53,535 nt of DNA from assembly GCA_030267965.1 (NCBI GenBank), contig BRYA01000156.1, positions 23,256 through 76,790 on the forward strand. The letters are read 5' to 3'. Position numbers and translations under genes: made by a program. The stretch comes from Triparma columacea (lineage: Eukaryota; Sar; Bolidophyceae; Parmales; Triparmaceae). Below the pieces are notes generated by a model. The model had not been told where the DNA came from. It worked only from the letters and a program-made list of their open reading frames with translations, and did not search any database. Shown piece after piece: positions 11,601 through 21,265 of this stretch (positions are counted from its first letter, which is position 1; each line of letters opens with the position of its first letter).

Positions 11601-14600
11601 TGCTGCGTTCCCGCTTCCATCTGGTAGTCCTCTTCTGACGTCTCTTGTTTCTTCTTCCTCCATGAAAGTCCATTTTTTGATTTTCTTGGCATGACCCCTT
11701 CTTGCGGTTTCGCTTTTCCTTCTCCTTCTTCTGCGGGAACGTGTTGGCTTCTTTCGAAAGACCTCTTTTCTTTTACGCTTCTGGGTAGAATTCTACCGAC
11801 GAGACCCTGATTATTCGTCGTGTATGGGATCACCACTGGCCTGTTGCCAAGCGTACTGCGCTGAATTATGAAAGAACCTTTAGTCATACTTGAAACTGCC
11901 TGGATGTACTTCACTGAGATCTTACTCCTGATGTTCAAGCTATTCTGACTAAACAGGATATGTTTGTCCTTCCAGTGAACGTTCCCCTTACTATCAACTT
12001 TCTCCATTTCTCTCTTATACTGCATGCCAAAGCCTTCCCTGTACGCGATGCGTGAGGTGAGTTCAGCAGCGGTGCACTCAAAGTCCATTTTAAAGAGCAA
12101 GTGAGATACGCTTTTCTTGTCAGATACGTCATAAACCGCCTTGGTTAGATGGGCAAACCCAGGTAAAACGGTAATTTTCGAATTTGTGGTCCCCTTAACA
12201 GAAGGGGTTGCTAGTGATCCTCTTCTCGCACTACCTCGCAAAGAGGTGCCTCGTGCAGAACTACCTTCTTCTAAGAACTCAGCAGGAAGGTCAAGCGGCT
12301 CTGCGGGCCTAAGTTCAAGACTTATTGGGTTTGGGTTTGGGTTTGGGTTTGGATCGAAAGGAGGGGGGGCATTTTGCTCGCTGCGAGCTTCTTTCTCTTT
12401 CACGCCGTCCATGTTTCTGCCACCGCCCTTTTCGCTGTCGTCGTCTTCATCTTCGTTGCCCTTTTCGACGCCTTCCTTCTCCGCTCCATCGTCGTCAACA
12501 TCTTCTTCAGAGGTGCCCGAGTTCATCTTTGTTTCAAGGGTTTTCACGATAGAATTCGCATCTGGCAGCATTGTGTAGCACAAAATTGCAAAATTCCCAA
12601 GAAGTGATTCGGAACCGATACGATCTTGGAAGCGTATCATACCTTCTGGAACGTATGATTTGATTTCGAAGTGCTCGTAAATTGGGGTGACACCTTGAAG
12701 GGCAGGGATAATGTACCTGAAGACAGTTCTTGGCATGTAAGTACCCTTCAAATCAACAGAAAATAAGTGCGTGACAGTACAACCGCTTCCTGTAGGATGA
12801 ATGATATATCCGACTGTTCCCATTAGTGAAGCCGACCTGAACTTGCTTTTCGCCCCCGTCAGTAAGGCTCTCATGTTCTGTGCGGGCTTTGCGGCTGAAA
12901 CCCCTGCTGAGACCTTTGAGACCTTCTCTTGAAACATGGGGGATATGCTTCTTTTGACCACGTTGGGGGATATGTTTCTTTTGACCACGTTGGGGGACAA
13001 CGCCCATTTCGGGGACCCTTCCAGGGATCTAGTATTAGGGGACCCAGCTTTAGGGGACCCAGCATTAGGGGACCCAGCATTAGGGGATCCAGCATTAGGG
13101 GACTTTGTTAAATTAGATTGAGGCGAGGACGTAACGTGCCGGACGGGGAATATGTTAGATAAGGATGATCGGTGGTCCCCTGGTGGAAAATGCTGGGACT
13201 TAGAAGAGGCTTTTGGTGATGATAACCCTTGCTGACTGTCTTCTTGTACTTCATTGTAGTTTGTACAAGCGACGATAAACGTCCCGTTTTTTAGCCTAAC
13301 ACTAGTTTGTGTCATACGTAACTCCCTGTTCTTCATAGGGGATGGCATGGGAATGTGTTGAGTCAAAATTTTGGTAGAGTCGTCAATTTTGTTTACGGCT
13401 TTGATCGTACTGTAGTAGTTGGATACATTGCTTGTCTTCACGAGCAAGTCGGGCTGTTGCAGTAAATCAAAGACTTCAAACGCTTTGACATTTGCTAGAT
13501 CGACTGTGGCTTTGATGGATAATTCGTTGTTGTCTTTTCCAAGGGAGAACTGAACCTCGCAATTATCTTCCTCGACCGTGAAAGATCTAAAGTCAGTCGT
13601 GTCGTGCTGCAGCAAGAGCGACGCGACGCGACGCCATACGGCGATGAGCAGTAAGGGTAGGTGAGCTTGTTTGCTTGCAATCAACAACCTTTCCTGCTTT
13701 CCTCTCTATCTCACCTTGTTGTTCTCGATCAGGTTGGCAACCGTGGTTTCCTTATCGCTGCCAACATCCGCCCTAAACTCCTTATACATCTTTGCCTCTT
13801 CTATCATTCTTTCCTTGCCCAGCAACTTTGACAAGTCAGATTCCCGCAAGTGGGTCTTTGGGTGCTCAACTGCAGCGCTGTCGGTTCCTAAAGTTTTCTC
13901 CACAAACTTCTCCACGTTTTCCCTCACGGCGAGCGTCACGGCGTTAGGGACCGTGTATGGGTGAACGAGCGCCTCCCCTTCTGTTTCAAACGTGCCGTCT
14001 CTCTTGGCAAGCTTTTTGACCAGCCCTACATCCACCTTATAAACCAGGACCTTGCTGATGGTTTGATATATTATTTTGAATACCACTTGAATGTAGAAAG
14101 TCGTACCACCCATCATGAATAGGCGGAACATTCCTGTAATGAGCGAACAAAGTCCCTTTGCAGTTAGAATGCATGTATGCTTGATGAAGTACAGATCCGA
14201 AACCCACCGCCAATCGATCCTTGTCTTGCTCCACTCACCTGTAAGTTGAGGCAAAATCACGATGCCATTCGCCAATCTCACAAGCATGGCGTAAGACGAC
14301 GACTGTGACGCAAACTCTGCGACGAGAAAGGGTAAGGGGTGAGAAAATTGGAGAGTAGCACAAACATTTTCCGCCAACTCTCACCTTGCTTCAAGTGAGC
14401 ACCCCAGCCGCCGACGATGAGCGAAGAGCCAACTGAGGAGAGCATGAAAAAAAGGTAAGCGTAAGAGATGGCAGGGTAAGCCACTGAAATAAGGAGGAAA
14501 GATCTGTGATTGTGGGGGCGGGGGAGAGGGGGGGTCAGTATGAGAACTGCACGTGTGGGCCCTTATATCGTTGTACTTGGCCAGCCAGTGCGCGCTCACC

Positions 14601-15570
14601 TCAAGTCGAAATCAAAATTGCTCATGGCTGAACTGAAAGAAAAGGCCGTGTCCGTGTCGGGGTCGTCAGCTGATGTGTTGTTGCAATACCTATCCAATGT
14701 GGGGCCCAATGTGTCTCCTCGCCATTCTCTCTCTATCTCTACTTCTCCGATAAGCCCAGATTCCTCATCAAGGATTCCATCATTATTGCTCTGAGTTGTC
14801 AGTTGAAGATAGATGACCATCACAACGAAGAAGAACCAGGTTATGAAGGAGTACATAATGGGCAAGATAATCAGGTGGACGAGGGGTGATTCTATACAAG
14901 CCTCTGTATCATGGTAGGCAGCATCGGAGGCCAGAGCTATTGCTTCTATCATCGTACCCCACATGATCATAGAAGCTGCAGAATGATCATCATCAGCTTC
15001 GTCATCAGCTATATCGCTAATATCATCGCTGATAGCATCATCAGCTATATCAGCTTGGCCCATGAAGATCTCAACAGCTATAAAAAATAACGCATAAAGA
15101 ACAATCTCCACGGAGTTTTGAATCTTCCTCTCGTGAAGATAAGTCATTGCGCTCGCCTTGTGATAAGAGCACCGAATTATACAAAGGAAGGTCTCAAATG
15201 ATAATCGGTACACCAAAACAGCCAGGAAAAGACTCTCAAACTTTGAGAATTCCACATCTTCGAACAAGATGCTGGGTTCGAAGAGAAGACAGATCATACA
15301 TGCCGGGATAACGGCGCTAATGACCGCCACAAGAGCAATTCTAGATGTAGTAACCTCCCGGAGCAGGTTAGAAAGGTGGGAGATTTTTCCAGCACTTTTG
15401 AAAGATACAGGAGTATAGAGACCATGGGTTGATTGCCGTCGTTCCACTCCTCCAGATCCCGCGACAGGATTGACCGACATTGGCCCAGAATTCCAAGCTT
15501 TTTGGAGAAAATTAGGGAGAGAGGAGGTTTCGACGTGTGTGACGAGAAATTTTTCGGAGGTTGAAGACAT
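8699..15570 (-). CDS. Giant membrane protein with three START-like lipid-binding domains
   Basis: Five exons: 15570-14600, 14503-14385, 14316-13715, 13606-10518 and 10349-8699, giving 2,143 residues; all four junctions keep frame. The first 560 residues contain about seven or eight hydrophobic helices with an Asp-rich loop (repeated D-D/I-S-D) between them. From about 565 a START/Bet v 1-like domain begins (AFEVFDLLQQPDLLVKTSN ... TVTHLFSVDLKGTYMP), interrupted by a Ser-rich insert with four N/K-A-G-S-P repeats. A second follows near 1060-1340, and a third near 1644-1836 (HRAVWPMVSRDFVCLVTAKEA, then YERFGVPVDANFIRG). Basic, Ser-rich linkers separate them, and a pair of hydrophobic segments ends the protein. 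START domains carry sterols or phospholipids, so lipid transfer or sensing at a membrane is likely. A methionine at 15696 within a signal-like frame would require a weaker donor at 15630, so I start at 15570. Confidence 0.7.
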
Positions 15571-15847
15571 TCTCTAGGAAACTTTTTTGCAAATTTGGTC
15601 ACTGAGCGCGAGCTCACCTAGCATTCTCACTCTGCCGGGATGGTGTTCGAGGCAAATAAGGCTACCGGCGACTATCACGACAAAAAGGACGGGCATGTCT
15701 TCAAGCTTTTGTATTAACAAAAATTCCTTCGAAACCGAACCGAATATAAATACGAGAATCCAATCCAATCCAATCCAATCCAACACTTTTCTTATAAGCA
15801 TTTGCTGGTTGTAGCTTTCGTTTTCTTATAACCGTCAAACTATATTT
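15571..15847. promoter_or_regulatory. Divergent promoter with five tandem CCAAT units
   Basis: The 277 bases between the START-protein and C2-protein start codons hold a perfect pentanucleotide array at 15757-15783, five copies of CCAAT separated by nothing else. An apparent 5' UTR intron of the minus-strand gene (donor GTGAGC at 15617, acceptor CCTAG just before its ATG) probably also lies here. CCAAT is the NF-Y recognition core, so the array could act as a promoter element, though it may simply be a microsatellite. Confidence 0.45.
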
Positions 15848-18843
15848 ATGGTGCACGGAATGCTGCCATGCGTGGTTCTCTCCTTGTCCCTTGTCTCCTG
15901 CCTTGCTGCTCGGGGGACTTGGCGAAATCTGCCTGGCTTAGGACCCAGATTGGATCATGACTTTGAAACCCTTGATGGCTTGGGGTATGAACACGACTAC
16001 GTGCATGAGGAAGCCAGCATGGGAACCACCGTGCTAAAATATGCAGCGGTTGTGGGCCACCATGTTAAGAGCATCGACCAACATGAGAAAGTGGAGGACT
16101 TGACTTGCACGAGCGGAAAGTTGTTGTTGCACGTTGGACAAGAATCCGGGATCGACTTGGGTTTCAAGCCCGGTGACATCTTGGTCGGCAGTTCAGCTTA
16201 TGGTTGCCACACAGATGAGCCAAGCGGGAGGGACCACGGGAGGCACACCGAGGAGGGGGATGAACAGGGGGGTGGCCACGGAATCATTAGGAGGGTTCAG
16301 TATGTTGATTTCGACCAGAACGGGGACGTGGTGGTGACGACCTCCCCTGCCTCTCACTCTGACTGCTTTGCGAGCTCTCAGATTGATTTCCAATATACTC
16401 CTCCACATCATGGACAAGACCCCCTCGAGGCGGCGGACAAAAGGCACGAGGTGAGGGAAGGGGGAAAAGGAAAGCACTTTAAGAAAAAAGAAGAAAAACC
16501 ATTAACGCAAACCATCGCTGCGCTCCTCACTCAACTCCTCCCTCACAGATTTGGGAGGACAGTAGAAGAGAGGAACAAAAAAGGGAACTGCTCAACATGG
16601 ACGCTCTCATGGATGCTTGCAGGCGGAACTCCTCAATTTCCTGGCTTGGGGACGTGGATGTCAATTGCAACATGGACGTCCTGGAGTTCTTTGACTTTTA
16701 CGCGGACATGTTTTCAGTGAATTACGATCCCGTGAGAAAGGGGGCTAAAGAGCGCACGATAATGGCCCTTGGAGACACTGTCAGGTTTGATGAGACCTAC
16801 GCTGCACTCAACCTGCAAATTAATTCGAGGCTTTACATCGACAACTACGAGCTGGACGAATTCAGGCTGACTATTGACGGGAATGCGCATGCTCAGTCCA
16901 TTGTCACCATAACCGATCCAGTTGAGGCCGCGGAGGCCTTCCTGAACAGGATGTTTGAAGAGCTTGATGTTGGCGGTTGCATGTCAACTATTGAGTTCTA
17001 CGTGAGTTATATCCCGGTCCGTATCAAGCCTTGTTGGGACTTGGCTGTTGAGTTTGAGAGCTCCACTGACATAAAGAACTTTGCCGTGAGGAGCGGCTTC
17101 CTAATGGATGCTTCCTTGTCGCTTGGGGTGGAATACGACAAGGCAAACGCTGATTGGAAGGGTATTCGGGAGTGGAACTGGGAGATGCAGTACTACCGTC
17201 CCCTGTGGCACACGACTGCAATGACCACAGAGAGCATGATGCGTTTTTATGTTATTCCAGAGGTTACGTTTGTTTTATATGACGTTGTCCCTTTGACAAT
17301 TTACCCGAAGCCTTTCATCGGAGTCGGGTTTGAGGAGAAAGACGCGCAAGGGAGGCTACCGTCCGAGGGAATGGGGGTGTGGAAAGTGAAGCTTGGGGAG
17401 GCAAGGGGATTCTCTTCGAACGACATTACTCCAAACTACTACGTGAAGGTCGAAGTCTTGGGCTGCATGGATGTGTTGTGGAGCGCTTCGGAATCCGGCG
17501 TCGCCAAGCCACACGTTGAGGACGTGGCTCGCGAAAAGTTGTATGTTGACCACAAAAGTTGGCACGGGGAGGCTGAGGGTGAGTTCTTCGGGCTGCACCA
17601 GCTTAACTCCGGCGCCGCTGCCACTTCAGCTGGAGGATCCCAGTATGGGAATAGGACAAACACGACGATTCCCATCGTCAAGCACCCCGGTTGTGTATTG
17701 GAGAGTTCCAAACAGTATCAATTTTCGGATTTCAACTTCGACGAATGGCTCGTTTTCGAGAATGCTCCGATGTTTGCTTTTGAGGCGTCTCTGAACGAAA
17801 ATATCCTCTTTGAAGTTTGGGATGACGATGGTGTTAACTGGTTCAACGAAGACGACCTTCTGGGTTCGTTTACGTTCGACGCAGTTGGTGCTGCCAAAAT
17901 CTCTTTCGGCACAGTCCACACCACGACCATCCAGGTTGCAGAAGGTGAACTTGACGTGGAAATCAAGTGGGAGAGACTCACCGAAGAGGAGTACACGACC
18001 TTTCTGACCGATGGAGGGTTCGCTCCTGAGCCTTTTGATGGTTGCTGGAGGCCAGACGGCATTGCGGAGTGCAAAACATTCGAGGACATGGAGGCGTCTG
18101 CGAGGAGAAGGCTTACTGAGGTCTGCGAGGTCGAAGCGCACGCCACAACCTGTCAGTGTGACGGCCTAAACACTCACTTGAATTATGGGATGGACCTCGG
18201 TTTGGGTGTGGGCGAAGTCCTCCTCAACTTCGACTTCAACTACGAGAACACCCAGTACTCGCAGCAGAGGTATTTTAGCGGCCAGCTCGTTAACTTCAAC
18301 ATATGGCCGCAGACTGACCTCGTCTGCCTCGATTGCGAGGGCTGCCTAGCCATCTTGGAGGAGAGAACTAGATCAAGTGGTTGGACTTACAACGACGTTG
18401 TCGATCCCGAGACTGGCTTGGCGCAGGGCTGGGTCCAAACCGAAGAAACGGGGGTCAGCAAGTGGGTTTGGATCGCAGCGGGAGTAGGCGTGACCGTCAT
18501 AGTAGCAATAGCGGGTGTCGTGGTGTTCGTTCGAAGGGGACGGGCGGCGGGTCGAAGCTTCTCCATGGATGGACTGTCAATCTTCAGAACACTCGGTTTC
18601 AAGGCTCAGACAGGAGGACAGGGCCAAACGGTGATTGGAAAGGATGGAAGGAGGTCTTCGGTGAAAAGCGTGGCAATGGTGAACGCTGGGGGGGGCATCA
18701 GGAAGACCTCGTCGAACGCCGTCCAATCCAGTAGGAGAAGCTCCGCAATGTTGAACAAACCTGTGGGAGGAGGCAAGGGCGCGGTGAAGAAGCACGGTGG
18801 GCCCGCCAAGGGTGCAGGCACCTCTCATGGAGGTTACGTCTAG
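15848..18843 (+). CDS. Secreted/type I membrane protein with C2 domain
   Basis: Two exons, 15848-16450 and 16549-18843, phase 0, 965 residues. The first 22 residues form a signal peptide (MLPCVVLSLSLVSCLAA). A long extracellular-type region follows, rich in paired cysteines and aromatic residues, that I cannot assign. A C2-like domain spans about residues 479-673: WKVKLGEARGFSSND, NYYVKVEVLG, then FEASLNENILFEVWDDDGV and EDDLLGSFTF, whose clustered Asp residues match the calcium-binding loops. A large insert separates the first strands from the rest. After a Cys-rich block (CEVEAHATTCQCDG, LVCLDCEGCL) comes one helix at about 840-862 (WIAAGVGVTVIVAIAGVVVF), stopped by RRGR and a basic, Ser/Gly-rich cytoplasmic tail of about 100 residues. 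The C2 domain would therefore face the lumen or outside, which is unusual. Function unknown; surface adhesion or calcium sensing are guesses. Confidence 0.75.
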
Positions 18844-18918
18844 TCTGCAAGGGGGGTATGTAGTAAAGGAGAGAAGATGTTCAGAACAAATAACAAGTGA
18901 TGAAGCCCTTAGTTAGCA

Positions 18919-19935
18919 TTACGCGAACTCTCCATCCCCCCTCGGAGGAGAGCTGTCTGGCTTCAGTTTCGTCCTCTTCTTCTCCTTCTTAAGATCCTTT
19001 GCTCCTTCAACTGCACCAAAGACCATGGCGCCCGGAAGCGTCACTACGTTCTCTGCCCTTGTCCATCTCCTTGCTGCCTGAGCCACATTCCTGAGGTCCC
19101 TCGACCAGAGCTTGAAATCCTCCAAGTCTGATGTCTCCTGCTTCACAGGCTGCAGGGCGACGAGCGAAGCGAGTCACGGAAGGAGGTGCGTTAGCGGTAA
19201 TGACCTGGAGGTACAACAAATGACGTTGTCTCCCACCTTCATGTAAGTCGTGTAATGCTCGCCCTTGACCTTGATTCGCCACAGCCGAGGGTCAGAGGTC
19301 TCAAAGTTGTGGTCCTTTGGAGTGACCCCACCAGCGTTGAATTCCGTGACATCGCAGATGGAGAGGATGAAGCGTGACTTGGGGACATCTGTTATCGGAA
19401 GTATCTCGCCTACAGGGTGCTGTTTGGGGGGGGGGTAGGTGGAGGATGTGTCACGATGCGACAGTTCTGCGCCTTACCTTTCTCCTGAAGTCACACCAGC
19501 ATGGCAGCCAAAGCGAGAAGTAGCGATCGAATATTGTTGTGAGATCAGGAGCATACATCGTCACTTGAGGGGGGGGGAAGGGGAAGAGGAAGAAGGGGGG
19601 GAAGGGGAAGGGGAAGGGGAAGAGGAAGAGGGAAAAGGCGGGTTTAGAAGAGGTGTGACATGCCCAGAGGCCTTCTTAGCGGTCTTGCCCCCACTCTACT
19701 CTCCTCCACCCTACTACGTACATACGCCCTCCTTGAGAACACAATACCGCAGTCTTCCAGAAATGAGCAAGAAGCCTTCACGTTTGACGCTCATCGGCGA
19801 AAGATGAGATACAGAGGTCTTCAGGGTGCCCTTTATGGAGCTCACAATAGACTTTGAGCCTATTCCCCTTTGATTATTAGTTGTTTGGGTAGGCTTTGGT
19901 GGTCCTTCAGACGCCATGAAAGGATTAAGAAACAT
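18919..19935 (-). CDS. PH-domain protein
   Basis: Four exons: 19935-19722, 19563-19478, 19419-19237 and 19149-18919, giving 237 residues. The first junction matters: using donor GTACGT at 19721 rather than GTATGT four bases upstream keeps frame and makes KREGFLLISGRLRYCVLKEGVLTMY read through, the first two strands of a pleckstrin-homology fold. Later exons give FILSICDVTEF, RLWRIKVKGEHYTTYMK and a closing helix DFKLWSRDLRNVAQAARRW with the expected tryptophan. PH domains bind phosphoinositides or proteins. An unusual W-L-P-C-W-C insert sits between the early strands. The C-terminus is basic. A second in-frame ATG at 19917 has a similar context and could be the true start. The third intron is only 87 bases and contains the recurrent CGCTTCGCTCG motif before its acceptor. 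Confidence 0.65.
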
Positions 19936-20042
19936 TTCAATAAATTAATTGTCCCCTTGAACCCAGCTCCGAAAAAGTTTTTTTGCCCTTTACTCTACAT
20001 TTATCATTGACGGAGAAGAAAAAAACATTCTAAGTCGTCTTA

Positions 20043-21002
20043 ATGGCCAATTTAGAGAAAATGAGCGGATCTAACGACGATGATGATTTGTGTGCACAAA
20101 TCCTAGATGATAATACCGACCATTTTGCTCGGCTCGGTCTCCCCTTGGTGGCGTGTGATCCTCCTGTTGTTCGTAAAGCTTACTATTCCCTAGCAAGGAA
20201 GATCCATCCTGATAAGAACTCTTCCTCCTTGGCGAAGGAGGCATTTCAGGTTCTGAGTGATGCCCTTGATGTTTTGTATGAGCGCGAAAGTCAGGCGGAT
20301 TATTTGAGAGAGTTGTTGAGGGATAATGATGAGGTGAATGAGGGGGGAGTTGAGGGGGGAGGGGACAGAAGGGACGGAAGGAAAGGGAAAAAGGAGAGAA
20401 AGCGCCCCCACCCTCATTGCGATGACTGGAAGAAGAAAAAGAAGAAGACCAAGGGGTCTACTGCCCCAGAATGGACTTACAAAAGATGGGCTGACGTCAA
20501 AACTGAGATGGAGCGGCGGGAGAATTTAGAACGTGAGTTCGTGCAATCTAAGTCTACGGCCTCGAACGAGCGTGAGGCCCTGACAATTATGAAACGGGCA
20601 ATGAAGATATGCAGACAACTCGATGAGGACGCAGGCTGCCCTCCCACTTTCATCAACCCTCTCTGGGCGAAGCTTGAAGAAAGCGACACGTTGAAGCAGG
20701 CAAAACTCCCAGACGGTTGGGAGAAGATAATTCTGCATCCTCCCAACCCCAATAACATCGCCGCCATCATGGCCCAGACTCGCTATCAGTACCGGAGAAA
20801 AGAGACGGGAGAAATCACCGACCAGCACCCCGTCAAAGAAGTGGAGGCGCGACTAGCGTACGCAAGAATGCAATCGACTGCGAACCAAGTGGATTTTGAG
20901 GTAGATCTTGGCGGTTTCATTAAAGAACTTCAAGACTACCTCCATGAGGAGTATAACTACGAAGCTCTGGATGACGAGATTAACGATTTAGGTTGTGTTT
21001 GA
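20043..21002 (+). CDS. DnaJ (J-domain) co-chaperone
   Basis: Single exon, 319 residues. The J domain lies at about residues 24-95: DHFARLGLP, then KAYYSLARKIHPDKN with the HPD triad at 55-57 that stimulates Hsp70 ATPase, and KEAFQVLSDALDVLYERESQADY. A basic, low-complexity linker follows, shaped like a nuclear localisation signal (KKERKRPHPH, KKKKKKTKG). The C-terminal half is a mixed helical region with WTYKRWADVKTEMERRENLE and a segment LPDGWEKI ... YRRKETGEITDQHP that looks like a degenerate WW fold. The short J domain with a basic linker recalls DNAJC8-type nuclear J proteins, but I cannot confirm orthology. No signal peptide is present, so cytosol or nucleus is expected. It diverges from the PH gene across 107 bases. 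Confidence 0.75.
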   Translation: MANLEKMSGSNDDDDLCAQILDDNTDHFARLGLPLVACDPPVVRKAYYSLARKIHPDKNSSSLAKEAFQVLSDALDVLYERESQADYLRELLRDNDEVNEGGVEGGGDRRDGRKGKKERKRPHPHCDDWKKKKKKTKGSTAPEWTYKRWADVKTEMERRENLEREFVQSKSTASNEREALTIMKRAMKICRQLDEDAGCPPTFINPLWAKLEESDTLKQAKLPDGWEKIILHPPNPNNIAAIMAQTRYQYRRKETGEITDQHPVKEVEARLAYARMQSTANQVDFEVDLGGFIKELQDYLHEEYNYEALDDEINDLGCV

Positions 21003-21265
21003 TGAGCGGTTATTAATTTCAAAATAATTTTTGTTATTGCATTCGTTCAAAAGGAGATTAATTTATGATACCTCAAAACCCGTTGAGGAGGGGATTTGGG
21101 CCATTTCAAGATCAGATCAAACTCGGGAGTTATTGGCCCAGGAACTCTTACAAGCACCCATCTTTTTCATCGCTGTGTCCTTTGGTCGGCTGGCATACAC
21201 CATTGGAACCCGCCCGCTGTTTTTCTTTTTGCATTGTTGCACATCCCACCACCCCAAACTCTAGC

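Noticed and set aside
12325..12355. GGGTTT repeats resembling telomere sequence
   Set aside because: Only about four units, inside the coding exon of the START protein, where they encode an Asn-Pro repeat.
13020..13105. Tandem GGGGACCCAGCATTA-like units, possible repeat element
   Set aside because: They encode the in-frame Asn-Ala-Gly-Ser-Pro repeats of the START protein.
12753..13121. Several overlapping repeat-rich frames on both strands
   Set aside because: Shadows of the repeat-coding exon; the main frame is continuous across the exon.
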